Assembly: GCF_000424325.1 (NCBI RefSeq)
Contig: NZ_AUJR01000013.1
Location: 39,903 to 103,902, forward strand
Reading direction: 5' to 3'
Origin: [Clostridium] clostridioforme AGR2157
GTDB lineage: Bacteria > Bacillota > Clostridia > Lachnospirales > Lachnospiraceae
DNA: 64,000 bases
Made by a program: the position numbers and the translations under genes. The notes under the pieces are model-generated. The model had not been told where the DNA came from, did no database searches, and saw only the letters and a list, made by a program, of their open reading frames with translations. This document shows positions 53,529-62,271 of the stretch, piece after piece (the stretch's first letter is position 1; every line of letters starts with the position of its first letter).

Positions 53529-55452
53529 TTGCTTCCTCTTCCTTTCTTTCCCCTTTTCCTGCTGCCTTTCCCCTGGAAGCTTTCTTCTGTGCGGGAACCT
53601 CCTTTCCCATGAGAACCACGATGGTCCTTGCCATGATCATCATGGACTTCTGGTTCTCCAGAACCGGTTCACCGCCCCGGGGATACATGCCGTTCACCTG
53701 GTCCTCGTCCGTATTAAAGGCTGTATGCCACTTAAAATCCTTTGGCAGGTTGGGAAGGGCGAACTCATGAGGTTCCCAGTGCATGTTAAATGCAACGTAG
53801 AAGTAATCGTCCTCTCTTCCGTCCGGCTTCTTACCATATTTTCCGCAGTATAATATGCCCAGCTGGCGGAGGAAACGGTCAAACATGGGACACCAGGTCT
53901 TAAGGCCGTGGTAGGACACGTCCGGCAGACCCACGGAGCGGTAATCCATCAGAGCCGGCTCCTTCTCCATATGGAACACTGAGTGCTCCTTTCTGAATTG
54001 AATCACATGCTTTACAAATTCATGGATGCTGCTGTTGGAGTTTAACAGTCCCCAGTTAAGCCATGATATATCGTTGTCCTGGCAGTAGGAGTTGTTGTTT
54101 CCCTTCTTGGTACGGCCAAATTCGTCCCCCATCATGATCAGAGGGGTTCCCTGGCTCAAAAACAGCATGAGCAGGGCATTGCGTATCTGTTTCCTGCGCA
54201 TCTGCATGATTCGTTTCTTTCTGCTGGGGCCTTCCACACCGCAGTTCCAGGACTGGTTGTAGTCTGTTCCGTCCCGGTTATCCTCCCCGTTGGCCTCATT
54301 GTGCTTTGTGTCATAGGATACCATGTCCATCAGGGTAAAGCCATTGGTATTGGCCATGTAGTTGATAACGCCCACCTGCTGCGGATTATGCCGGATGTGG
54401 TATACCAGGCGGTTAAGCTGGTCCTCGTCCCCCTTCAGAAAGCTGCGCATATCCATCATGAACCCGTCATTATATTCTGCCAGATGCTTTACCTGCCCCG
54501 GCTCCACACCGTCCCACCCGGGCGCGAACAGCTTCAGCCTGCTGAGGTAAGGGTCCTCTCCCAAAAGCTTCACTGGCGCATAGCCCACCAGGCGGACGCC
54601 GTCCACATGGTATTCCTGAGCCCAGAAACGGACCGCATCCAGCACATAGGAGGGCGCTTCCTTCCCGTCAAAGAACAATTCCAGGACCAGTTCCAGTCCT
54701 GCCCTGTGCAGGGCCTTCACCATATCCTTAAACTCCCGTTCTGGCTGCCTCACAGGTCCGCTGCTGTAGGCACACTTGGGCGCAAAATAATACCCCCTGG
54801 TATATCCCCAGTAATTCAGCTTTCCGTCCGGTTTTTCAGCTGCAAAGGGGCTTCCGTCCACACGCTCCGGGATGATTAACTCCTCAAACTCCACCGGGGG
54901 CATCATCTCCAGAGTGGTGATTCCCAGGTCCTTGAGATAGGGAATCTTATCCGCCACGCCCTTAAAGGTTCCCCGGCTGGCCCCTTCCACGCCAGACGAG
55001 ACATGTTTGGTAAATCCCCTGGGATGGAGGTGGTAAATCACGCACTGGTCATAAGGGATGCATGGAAGGATGTCATCCTCCCAGTCGTACGCGCTCCCCT
55101 CTGTATCCACCGGTGTGCGCACCGGCTTGTCCAGACGCGCGAGGCTTCCCCAGCGCTCCATCCCCGTAAACTTCCTCCCGTAAGGGTCCGGCACCTGCTG
55201 TCCGTCCACCTCGTACACATACTCCAGACCGGAAAAATCTCCCAGCACAGTCATGCTCCACACATCTCCTGTTCTGGCATTTACCGGAAACACGATTCTC
55301 CCCTTGGGGCTTTTCGCACCTTTCCTATATAAAATAACGGCACAGGTCTCTCCCTTAGAGGAGAAAGAAAAATGCACCCCTCCAGAGACAGCAGTCGCTC
55401 CCATCGCATATATCCTTCCATCATTCCTGTCTATCCGGAATCCCTTCATCAT
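53425..55452 (-). CDS. GlgX/isoamylase-like GH13 protein lacking catalytic residues
   Basis: About 675 residues from ATG 55452, eight bases after AGGAAAGGCGG; the longer frame to 55482 has a badly spaced RBS. The fold is that of glycogen debranching enzymes: an N-terminal CBM48-like domain, HPRGFTKH, YWGYTRGYYFAPKCAY, KHNEANGEDNRDG and MGDEFGRTKKGNNN. But the nucleophile site reads DGVRLV in place of DGFRFD (about residue 290). The acid site reads KLFAPGWDG instead of the usual KLIAEPWD (about 309). The third site reads YMANTNGFT where TAHDGFT is expected (about 367). All three catalytic acids seem lost, so it may bind glycogen without cutting it. A Lys/Glu-rich tail overlaps the M20 gene. 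Confidence 0.85.
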   Translation of the reverse strand: MMKGFRIDRNDGRIYAMGATAVSGGVHFSFSSKGETCAVILYRKGAKSPKGRIVFPVNARTGDVWSMTVLGDFSGLEYVYEVDGQQVPDPYGRKFTGMERWGSLARLDKPVRTPVDTEGSAYDWEDDILPCIPYDQCVIYHLHPRGFTKHVSSGVEGASRGTFKGVADKIPYLKDLGITTLEMMPPVEFEELIIPERVDGSPFAAEKPDGKLNYWGYTRGYYFAPKCAYSSGPVRQPEREFKDMVKALHRAGLELVLELFFDGKEAPSYVLDAVRFWAQEYHVDGVRLVGYAPVKLLGEDPYLSRLKLFAPGWDGVEPGQVKHLAEYNDGFMMDMRSFLKGDEDQLNRLVYHIRHNPQQVGVINYMANTNGFTLMDMVSYDTKHNEANGEDNRDGTDYNQSWNCGVEGPSRKKRIMQMRRKQIRNALLMLFLSQGTPLIMMGDEFGRTKKGNNNSYCQDNDISWLNWGLLNSNSSIHEFVKHVIQFRKEHSVFHMEKEPALMDYRSVGLPDVSYHGLKTWCPMFDRFLRQLGILYCGKYGKKPDGREDDYFYVAFNMHWEPHEFALPNLPKDFKWHTAFNTDEDQVNGMYPRGGEPVLENQKSMMIMARTIVVLMGKEVPAQKKASRGKAAGKGERKEEEANDTVRGNDTVYREPQAGGLQPSSGAGQDTGALKS

Positions 55453-55478
55453 CGCTGTTACCGCCTTTCCTAAGATAA

Positions 55479-55886
55479 TCATTCCTTTATTATCAATAGC
55501 TCAAGTGGATTTTCTATTCTGAACTGTATAAACACGATATACATCCAGCGCTTCATTTTTTCCTCCAGCTGTGCTTCCTTGGCGGACTTTTCCTCCATCA
55601 GCTCATTGAGCCTGGTATAGTTGGTGGCAGATTTTCCAATCTCCTGTTCCAAATCCCCGATGGACTGTTCCAGATCTGCGATGTCTGCCTCAATGGTTTC
55701 CCATTTCCGCTGTTCCTTAAAGGAAAGCTTGCGCTTCTTTTCGGCTTCCGCCTGCTTCCAGTTATTCCGGTTCACAACGCGGGGCTCGTCCATAATCTCC
55801 ATCCCTTCCCCGCAATCCCTTGTAAACGCTGGACTCAACGGTATACACAACTGGATTTTTTGTCCGTTTTCATATTCTTTATCCAT
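55479..55886 (-). pseudogene. C-terminal remnant of an ABC-F ATPase
   Basis: Only the coiled-coil C-terminal domain of an ABC-F protein is left: RKLSFKEQRKWETIEADIA, LEQEIGKSATNYTRLNEL and LEEKMKRWMY. The first about 30 residues of the frame are unrelated. It is homologous to the end of the intact ABC-F protein at 56732-58591. The matching front part lies at about 58740-59024, on the far side of that gene. I take the two pieces as halves of one broken gene. Confidence 0.8.
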
Positions 55887-56118
55887 TATAATGTAAACTC
55901 ACAAATTTTTCCATCATTATGTTATGTTTAACGCAAATATTATTTCGCTTGTTCTCTGCCTCCAGTGCCTCCTTCTTCTGCCGGAGCAGCTCGATCTCGC
56001 TGTTCATCGCCATATCCAGAATATTTCTTCTTGGATCAGGCATCTCGACCTGTTGTTCCAACGCCCGGCTGATTTCTTTGCGGACAACTGGATTCTTATA
56101 AAAAAATCCCCTCGACAA
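55879..56118 (-). pseudogene. Remnant of a TnpC-like (DUF6262) transposon protein
   Basis: 79 codons from a TTG, preceded at once by in-frame stops. SRGFFYKNPVVRKEISRAL followed by MAMNSEIELLRQKKEALEAE resembles the DUF6262/TnpC accessory protein of Tn554-like elements, which ends in a coiled coil. The N-terminal helix-turn-helix region is missing. No tyrosine recombinase genes (tnpA, tnpB) are left nearby. Family identification is from memory of the motif. Confidence 0.6.
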
Positions 56119-56335
56119 TCATTATTACAGAGCAGGCGCTGCCTGGGCAGTTGTCATTACGCTGATGCCGGACAGGTACAGGAAAAAATATGATGCCGCA
56201 GGCAGGAAATTTTTAGGAACTTGTAGACTTTTGAGAAAGTTTAATGTTAATATAGGCAAGGACGGATAAAACAAGGAAAGTGTCCTCGCGGCGCTGCTAA
56301 ATTGGCGGCACACAGAATGAACTGGGAGGCTTATC

Positions 56336-56575
56336 ATGCGAAAGTACAGAATGACAATGGTGGTCTGTTTCGGTCTGCTGGTTGCAGCAAGCGGCTGTGT
56401 ATCCGGGAATTGCGGGACGGTTCCTGCGGAAACGGTGCGCGATGTACAGAATCAGGCGGCATATGAGGAGATGCTGTCCGAAGAAATGACCGACGAAGCT
56501 CTTAAAGTTGTGGAAGAATATGGAATGGGCAAGAGGAAACGGCAGCGCGCTGCTGCCATTTTACGGTCTTTATAA
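56336..56575 (+). CDS. Small lipoprotein of unknown function
   Basis: 79 residues with a lipoprotein signal ending LLVAASGC (Cys21) and a charged mature part with EEMLSEEMTDEALKVVEEYG. GGGAGG sits seven bases before the ATG. It is the only plus-strand gene in this scarred region. I do not recognise the family. An imperfect hairpin with CAGACTGA/TCAGTCTG follows at about 56617-56649. Confidence 0.6.
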   Translation: MRKYRMTMVVCFGLLVAASGCVSGNCGTVPAETVRDVQNQAAYEEMLSEEMTDEALKVVEEYGMGKRKRQRAAAILRSL

Positions 56576-56731
56576 TGTAAATGGCAGGCAGGGATTTTCC
56601 AGCCATGTAAAGCCAGACTGATACACCGTTTTTTCTCTGTCAGTCTGCGGCGGCGTTTCCGGTCAATGGGGAATGCCTCTCCGCCATTTCCTCTTAGGTA
56701 ATCCTCCCGGAACAGACTTTCCATGATTCTA

Positions 56732-58591
56732 TCACTGCTCTGCAATCTTCGCCGCCAATTCTTCGAGATACATCCACCGTTCCATCTTCTCCTCCAAGGC
56801 AGTTTCCAATTCTTCTTTATCAGCCATGAGTTGATTCAGCTTAACAAAATCATGAGCAGATGCCTCGATATCTTTATCCAATGCTACGATCCTCTCTTCC
56901 AAGTCTGCCATATCAGTTTCAATCGTCTCGTAGTCCTTTTGTTCTTTATAGGTAAACTTCAACTTCTGCGGTCCACGGGTACGCTGTCCTTTTTCAGCCG
57001 CAGGAGCATTCGTTTTTACTGCCGTTCCAGTCCTTGTTTCCTGTTCCGCACCTTCCTCAGCAGCTTTTCGGATTGCATAATCTGTATATCCACCTTCATA
57101 CTGCCGCAGCTTGCCGCCTTCCTCAAAAGCAAAGATGCGTTTCATGGTACGATCTAAAAAATAGCGGTCATGGGAAATTGCAACTACAATTCCTTCATAA
57201 CGATCCAAGTAGTCCTCTAAAATCGTCAAAGTTGCTATATCGAGATTATTACTAGGTTCATCAAGTAGGATCAGGTTAGGAGAGGAACTCAAGACTCTCA
57301 GTAAATTCAACCTTTTTTTCTCTCCGCCGGATAATTTCCCAATCGGGCTATACTGTTTCTCCGGTGGAAATAAAAACCGTTCCAACATAGCAGATGCCGA
57401 CAATACTCCATCTGCAGTCTGAATATACTCTGCAGTGTCCTTCACATAATCAATGACCCGCTGCTCCGGATTCATATAAGAAAAATCAATGTCACTTTCC
57501 CGGCTGTCATCTTTTGGTTTTTCTGAAGCAATCTCTTGGGCATAATACCCCATCTTCACTGTCTGCCCGACAATTACCTGACCAGAATCCTGCGCGATAA
57601 TTCCAGCAATAATCTTCATCAATGTAGATTTTCCGCAGCCGTTTGGACCTATAAATCCCACCCTGTCTCCTTTTAAGAAAATATAAGAGAAGTCATCAAT
57701 CAGCTTTCTTTCACCATAACTTTTACAGATATGTTCCAATTCTACTGTCGTTTTTCCCAATCTTGTAGAAATGGAGCTTAACTCCACCTCCCTGTCCTGC
57801 ACTGGAGCCTGCCTGTCCCTCAGTTCTTCATACCGCTGGATATGCGCCTTCTGTTTTGTAGAACGCGCCCTTGCCCCCCGGCGAATCCACTCTAACTCAA
57901 CCCGCAGGATCGATTGGCGTTTACGTTCGCTTGCAGCCTCCATTTCCTCACGCTGTGTCTTTAACTCCAGAAAACCAGAATAATTCGTTTGATAACTGTA
58001 TATGGAACCCTTGTCAATCTCCACAATCCGGTCGGTCACACTGTCCAAGAAATATCTGTCATGGGTTACCATAATCAGCGCTCCTCTCCACTTTTTCAGG
58101 TAATCCTCCAACCAATCCGCCATATCATTATCCAGATGGTTTGTCGGCTCATCTAACAGGAGGATATCCGCAGGCGATAATAATACAGAAATCAAAGCCA
58201 AACGCTTACGCTGGCCTCCCGAAAGCTGTCCTGCCGGTTGTTCAAAATCCCTGATTCCCAAACGTGTCATCATTGCCTTTGCATCACTCTCAATCGTCCA
58301 TCTGTTCTCATCCGACACATTTCCAGACAGCACACACTCCAGGCTTGACATTTCCGGGTCGAATTCCGGGTGCTGCGGCAAATATCGGATCACTACATGA
58401 TTAGCGATTGTAATCGTTCCTTCATCCGGCTCCTCCTTCCCAGCCAGCATTTTCAGGAGCGTCGTCTTTCCTGTTCCATTGATACCAATTACACCGACCT
58501 TCTCACCGTCCTGCAGAGAAAACGACGCATGTTCAAATAATTTGCGTTCTGTATACGCTTTTGTTATGTTCTCTATATTAATCAGATTCAT
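56732..58591 (-). CDS. ABC-F family ATPase, Uup-like
   Basis: 619 residues: two ABC domains (Walker A GINGTGKTTLLK and GPNGCGKSTLMK; signatures LSGGQRKRLAL and LSGGEKKRLNL; Walker B LLLDEPTNHLD and LLDEPSNNLD) joined by the ABC-F linker. A C-terminal coiled coil (about 550-619) of the Uup type follows. There are no membrane segments; such proteins act on the ribosome or DNA, and some protect against antibiotics. Its wobble positions are clearly AT-richer than those of the broken ABC-F gene around it and of the flanking genes, a sign of acquisition. Resistance function cannot be decided from sequence. Confidence 0.92.
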   Translation of the reverse strand: MNLINIENITKAYTERKLFEHASFSLQDGEKVGVIGINGTGKTTLLKMLAGKEEPDEGTITIANHVVIRYLPQHPEFDPEMSSLECVLSGNVSDENRWTIESDAKAMMTRLGIRDFEQPAGQLSGGQRKRLALISVLLSPADILLLDEPTNHLDNDMADWLEDYLKKWRGALIMVTHDRYFLDSVTDRIVEIDKGSIYSYQTNYSGFLELKTQREEMEAASERKRQSILRVELEWIRRGARARSTKQKAHIQRYEELRDRQAPVQDREVELSSISTRLGKTTVELEHICKSYGERKLIDDFSYIFLKGDRVGFIGPNGCGKSTLMKIIAGIIAQDSGQVIVGQTVKMGYYAQEIASEKPKDDSRESDIDFSYMNPEQRVIDYVKDTAEYIQTADGVLSASAMLERFLFPPEKQYSPIGKLSGGEKKRLNLLRVLSSSPNLILLDEPSNNLDIATLTILEDYLDRYEGIVVAISHDRYFLDRTMKRIFAFEEGGKLRQYEGGYTDYAIRKAAEEGAEQETRTGTAVKTNAPAAEKGQRTRGPQKLKFTYKEQKDYETIETDMADLEERIVALDKDIEASAHDFVKLNQLMADKEELETALEEKMERWMYLEELAAKIAEQ

Positions 58592-58740
58592 CGACTATGC
58601 CTTTCTTTTTATCTTTCTATCCATTATACAATAAATTAAAAAAGCAGTCATCTACTTTGACCACCCTCTACCCTACGCTATTACATTTTTCTTTATTTCT
58701 GTGTATATAGTTCCTACTTACGCCTCTAATATCACGCTAT

Positions 58741-59024
58741 ACATGATACACACTCATTTAGAGGGCTGGAGTTTACATCCAGCAGTATCACACTGGGCGC
58801 CTCCATTAGGATTCGCAGCAGGTAAAGCCTCCGCCTCTCCCCGCCTGACAGGCTTGGGACTCTGCGAATTCCGGAATCTGGGACAGATAGCGTATGTAGA
58901 GGCTGCGGCCCCTTACCACGCTGCCGCTGTCCGCATCTTCCAGGCCCGCAACAATCTTAAGGAGAGTGGACTTGCCCGTACCGTTGATGCCAATCAGACC
59001 TATCTTCTCCCCCTTCTTATTCAA
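58741..59024 (-). pseudogene. N-terminal and central remnant of the broken ABC-F gene
   Basis: From a TTG at 59024 the frame encodes [19 protein letters not shown], then [17 protein letters not shown] up to [12 protein letters not shown]: Walker A and Q-loop of a first ABC domain. Directly after, in another frame, comes [20 protein letters not shown], then VILLD, the signature and Walker B of a second ABC domain. About 300 residues between them are deleted. The fragment begins inside the end of the exonuclease gene. Its C-terminal domain is at 55479-55886. Confidence 0.8.
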
Positions 59025-59772
59025 TCACCAGCTCCACCGGACAATGGTCTGAACCCATGACCGTATTGTGGATGGACGCGCTTACCAGTCTGTCCTTAAG
59101 GCTTTCTGATACACAAAAATAGTCGATACGCCACCCTGCATTCTTGGCCCTGGCGCTGAAACGGTAGGACCACCAGGAGTATATCCCCTCCAGGTCCGGA
59201 TAGAAATAGCGGAACGTGTCCACAAAGCCTGCTGCCAGAAGGTCTGTGAACTTTCCCCTCTCCTCATCGGTGAAGCCGGCATTTTTCCTGTTTGTCTTAG
59301 GATTCTTAAGGTCAATCTCCTTGTGGGCCACATTCAGATCCCCGCAGAATACCACCGGCTTGTTTTCTTCCAGTTTCTTAAGATATGCCAGGAAATCGTT
59401 CTCCCATTTAATCCTGTAATCCAGCCTTGCCAGGCCGTCCTGTGAATTGGGGGTATAGCAGGTTACCACATAATATTCAGGGAACTCTGCCGTAATCACG
59501 CGTCCCTCCGCATCGTGTTCCTCCATGCCGATGCCATAGGACACGGACAGGGGTTCCTCCTTTGTGAACATGGCTGTGCCGGAATATCCCTTTTTTTGGG
59601 CATAGTTCCAGTACTGGTGATAACCGGGCAGGTCCAGTTCAATCTGGCCCTCCTGAAGTTTACTTTCCTGTATACAAAATACATCTGCGTCCGCTTCCCT
59701 GAAAAAATCCAGGAAGCCCTTACCCACACAGGCCCTGAGGCCGTTTACATTCCACGAAATCAACTTTGTCAT
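59017..59772 (-). CDS. xth: Exodeoxyribonuclease III (AP endonuclease)
   Basis: 251 residues of the ExoIII/APE1 family: [18 protein letters not shown] at the front, the metal-binding Glu in FCIQESKLQ, the catalytic [14 protein letters not shown] and SDHCPVEL at the end. It cuts DNA at abasic sites and degrades 3' ends in base excision repair. It follows luxS by 78 bp, with a hairpin between them. Confidence 0.96.
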   Translation of the reverse strand: MTKLISWNVNGLRACVGKGFLDFFREADADVFCIQESKLQEGQIELDLPGYHQYWNYAQKKGYSGTAMFTKEEPLSVSYGIGMEEHDAEGRVITAEFPEYYVVTCYTPNSQDGLARLDYRIKWENDFLAYLKKLEENKPVVFCGDLNVAHKEIDLKNPKTNRKNAGFTDEERGKFTDLLAAGFVDTFRYFYPDLEGIYSWWSYRFSARAKNAGWRIDYFCVSESLKDRLVSASIHNTVMGSDHCPVELVIE

Positions 59773-59792
59773 TTCTTTATGGCTCCTCTCCT

Positions 59793-59827
59793 GAACATGG
59801 TCCGGGAATAGGTTTCCCGGTATGTTC
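59793..59827 (-). promoter_or_regulatory. Hairpin between luxS and xth
   Basis: CCGGGAA (59802-59808) pairs with TTCCCGG (59814-59820), extended by GAACAT/ATGTTC outside. No T-run follows, so it is more likely an RNA-processing or stabilising structure than a terminator. Confidence 0.55.
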
Positions 59828-59850
59828 CTGTGTCATTTTTAAACGGCTGT

Positions 59851-60336
59851 CTACTCCGGATATACAAGCCTGGATTCCGGAAACTCGTCCACATGGTACA
59901 GTACATCCAGGTACTTCCCAGCCAGGAATCTGGCCATACCCAAATTCATATCCAGATAATTGCCGCAGTCCTTTGGTGATGCCCCAGGCACCTCCCCCTC
60001 AAAATCCCGGATGAACTCATACATCTCCACCATCAGGGGCAGGATATCCGCGGACTCGTAGTCCCCTGCCAGCAGCAGATAGAATCCGGTCCTGCACCCC
60101 ATGGGGCCAAAATAAATGCACCTTTTGCCAAAGGTACCATGATTCCTTAAAAAGGTTGCCCCCAGATGCTCAATGGTATGCATTTCCGCGGTGTTCATCA
60201 CCGGCTCCTCATTGGGCGAGGTCATCCGCAGGTCGAAGGTGGTCACAATTCCTCCTTCCACCTGGTCCTTCCTGGATACATAGATTCCAGGCTGCAGCTT
60301 ATTATGGTCAATGGTAAAACTTGTAATCTTTTCCAT
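59851..60336 (-). CDS. luxS: S-ribosylhomocysteine lyase
   Basis: About 161 residues from ATG 60336, seven bases after GAGGAG; a frame nine codons longer lacks a better site. The metal ligands are in HTIEHLGAT and DCGNYLD, and the catalytic Cys is in GPMGCRTGFY. It splits S-ribosylhomocysteine to homocysteine and DPD, the precursor of autoinducer-2, as part of SAM recycling. No SAM riboswitch is seen upstream. Confidence 0.97.
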   Translation of the reverse strand: MEKITSFTIDHNKLQPGIYVSRKDQVEGGIVTTFDLRMTSPNEEPVMNTAEMHTIEHLGATFLRNHGTFGKRCIYFGPMGCRTGFYLLLAGDYESADILPLMVEMYEFIRDFEGEVPGASPKDCGNYLDMNLGMARFLAGKYLDVLYHVDEFPESRLVYPE

Positions 60337-60438
60337 GTCTGTTCTCCTCTCAATACGTTCCATAATATTCGTTCAGAATTTTGGCACATGCCTCTGCTTT
60401 TCTCAACCTTACATCCCCTTTCAGAACGACTGAAAAGG

Positions 60439-60460
60439 GGCAGGATTTATCCATCCTGCC
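60439..60460 (-). terminator. Terminator of the YbiT-like ABC-F gene
   Basis: GGCAGGAT (60439-60446) pairs with ATCCTGCC (60453-60460) and is followed on the minus strand by CCTTTT. A second hairpin, CCCCTTTCAG (60415-60424) with CTGAAAAGGGG (60430-60440), overlaps its base, so the two may be alternatives. Confidence 0.8.
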
Positions 60461-60480
60461 GCCCTGTCACTGCCACTATA

Positions 60481-62118
60481 TTAATCATCTGCCTCTTCAC
60501 TCTCAGTCAGTGTGAAGGTAAATCTCTTACGTGCCATCTCGTCGCTTTCAAGGTACTCGTCGTAGGTGGTAATCTTATCAACCAGCCTGCCGTTGATGAT
60601 TTCCATGATACGGTTTGCAGTGGTCTGCACAATCTGGTGGTCACGGGAGGAGAAAATCATCACGCCCGGGAACTTAATCATACCGCGGTTCAGAGCATCG
60701 ATGGACTCCATGTCCAGGTGGTCCGTAGGCTCATCCAGCATCAGCACATTGGCCCCGGATATCATCATCTTGGACAGCATGCAGCGCACCTTCTCGCCTC
60801 CGGAAAGGACCTTCACCTTTTTCACGCCGTCCTCGCCGGCGAACAGCATACGACCCAGGAAACCGCGGACATAGGTTACGTCCTTCTCAGGGGAATACTG
60901 GGTCAGCCACTCTACGATGGTGTCGTCGTTGTCAAACTCGGCGCTGTTGTCCTTGGGGAAATAGGCCTGTGAGGTGGTAAGGCCCCACTTATAGCTTCCC
61001 TCATCCGGCTCCATCTCACCGGACAGAATCTTAAAGAGCACGGTCTTGGCCCGCTCATTTGGTCCTACCAGGGCAACCTTGTCCTCGCGGCCCAGGATGA
61101 AGGAGATATCGTCCAGTATCCTTTCGCCGTCAATGGTCTTGCTTAAGTGCTCCACGGTCAGGACCTCGTTGCCAATCTCGCGGAAAGGGCGGAAATCAAT
61201 GTACGGATACTTGCGGCTGGAAGGACGGATGTCGTCCAGCTCAATCTTCTCAAGGGCGCGCTTACGGGAAGTGGCCTGCTTGGACTTGGAAGCATTGGCG
61301 GAGAAGCGCTGGATGAATTCCTGCAGCTCCTTAATCTTCTCTTCCTTCTTGCGGTTGGCTTCCTTCATCTGCTTGACAATCAGCTGGCTGGACTCTACCC
61401 AGAAATCGTAGTTTCCTGCGAACAGCTGGATTTTCCCATAGTCAATATCAGCTATCTGGGTGCAGACCTTATTCAGGAAATAACGGTCATGGGATACCAC
61501 GATAACTGTGTTCTCAAAGTTAATCAAAAACTCCTCCAGCCACGCAATGGCATCCAGGTCCAGGTGGTTGGTAGGCTCATCCAGAAGCAGGATGTCCGGG
61601 TTGCCGAACAGGGCCTGGGCCAACAGTACCTTAACCTTCTGGGCGCCCAGAAGGGAGCCCATCTGAGCATAGTGCAGCTCCGGCTCAATACCAAGTCCGT
61701 TTAAAAGGCTTTCAGCATCTGACTCTGCCTCCCATCCGTTCATATTGGCGAATTCACCCTCTAACTCAGCGGCCTTGATGCCGTCCTCGTCCGTGAAGTC
61801 CTCCTTCATGTAGATGGCTTCCTTTTCCTTCATTATCTCATACAGTCTCTTATTGCCCATGATGACCGTATCCAGGACCGTGTACTGGTCATACTTAAAG
61901 TGGTCCTGCTGCAGGAAGGACAGCCTCTGTCCGGGGGTAATGATGACATCGCCGCTGGTAGGCTCCAACTGGCCTGACAGGATCTTAAGGAATGTGGACT
62001 TTCCGGCACCGTTTGCGCCGATGAGTCCATAGCAGTTGCCCTCGGTGAATTTAATATTCACATCCTCAAACAATGCCTTCTTGCCCACGCGAAGAGATAT
62101 GTTGCTTGTACTAATCAT
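60481..62118 (-). CDS. ABC-F family ATPase, YbiT/YkpA type
   Basis: About 545 residues from ATG 62118 (AAAGG eight bases upstream); a longer frame to 62175 has no good site. The first ABC domain is complete (GANGAGKSTFLK, LLLDEPTNHLDLDAIAW). The second has an altered Walker A, GPNERAKTVLFK, with signature LSGGEKVRCMLSKMM and MLDEPTDHLDMES. As far as I recall, this change is typical for this subfamily. It is soluble and expected to act on ribosomes. No Uup-type C-terminal coiled coil follows. Confidence 0.93.
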   Translation of the reverse strand: MISTSNISLRVGKKALFEDVNIKFTEGNCYGLIGANGAGKSTFLKILSGQLEPTSGDVIITPGQRLSFLQQDHFKYDQYTVLDTVIMGNKRLYEIMKEKEAIYMKEDFTDEDGIKAAELEGEFANMNGWEAESDAESLLNGLGIEPELHYAQMGSLLGAQKVKVLLAQALFGNPDILLLDEPTNHLDLDAIAWLEEFLINFENTVIVVSHDRYFLNKVCTQIADIDYGKIQLFAGNYDFWVESSQLIVKQMKEANRKKEEKIKELQEFIQRFSANASKSKQATSRKRALEKIELDDIRPSSRKYPYIDFRPFREIGNEVLTVEHLSKTIDGERILDDISFILGREDKVALVGPNERAKTVLFKILSGEMEPDEGSYKWGLTTSQAYFPKDNSAEFDNDDTIVEWLTQYSPEKDVTYVRGFLGRMLFAGEDGVKKVKVLSGGEKVRCMLSKMMISGANVLMLDEPTDHLDMESIDALNRGMIKFPGVMIFSSRDHQIVQTTANRIMEIINGRLVDKITTYDEYLESDEMARKRFTFTLTESEEADD

Positions 62119-62164
62119 GTTCGTTACCTTTCTCTTAATCTGTTCTGTTGTTATTTCTAGTAAA

Positions 62165-62188
62165 AGAGGGGTCATGTACGGCCCCTCT
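62165..62188 (-). terminator. Terminator of the lipoprotein gene at 62272
   Basis: AGAGGGG (62165-62171) pairs with CCCCTCT (62182-62188), followed on the minus strand by TTTTA. It lies about 84 bp after the stop and just ahead of the ABC-F start. Confidence 0.7.
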
Positions 62189-62271
62189 CACGCTGTTTAC
62201 TCAATATCAGATTGTACAGGGAAAACACTTATTTTGCAAGGGTTTTTCGCAAAATTGTGGCGGCAGCCCGT

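Noticed and set aside
56452..56745. 97-codon frame on the minus strand opposite the small lipoprotein gene
   Set aside because: About half of it is antisense to the lipoprotein gene. The remaining part (REDYLRGNGGEAFPIDRKRR) could be a relic, but I cannot assign it.
60337..60480. Possible SAM or SAH riboswitch upstream of luxS
   Set aside because: The gap holds only the terminator hairpins of the preceding gene; no conserved riboswitch core was seen.
60481..62118. Altered Walker A (GPNERAKT) in the second ABC domain as a sign of decay
   Set aside because: As far as I recall, this form is shared by the YbiT/YkpA-like subfamily, and the gene is otherwise intact.
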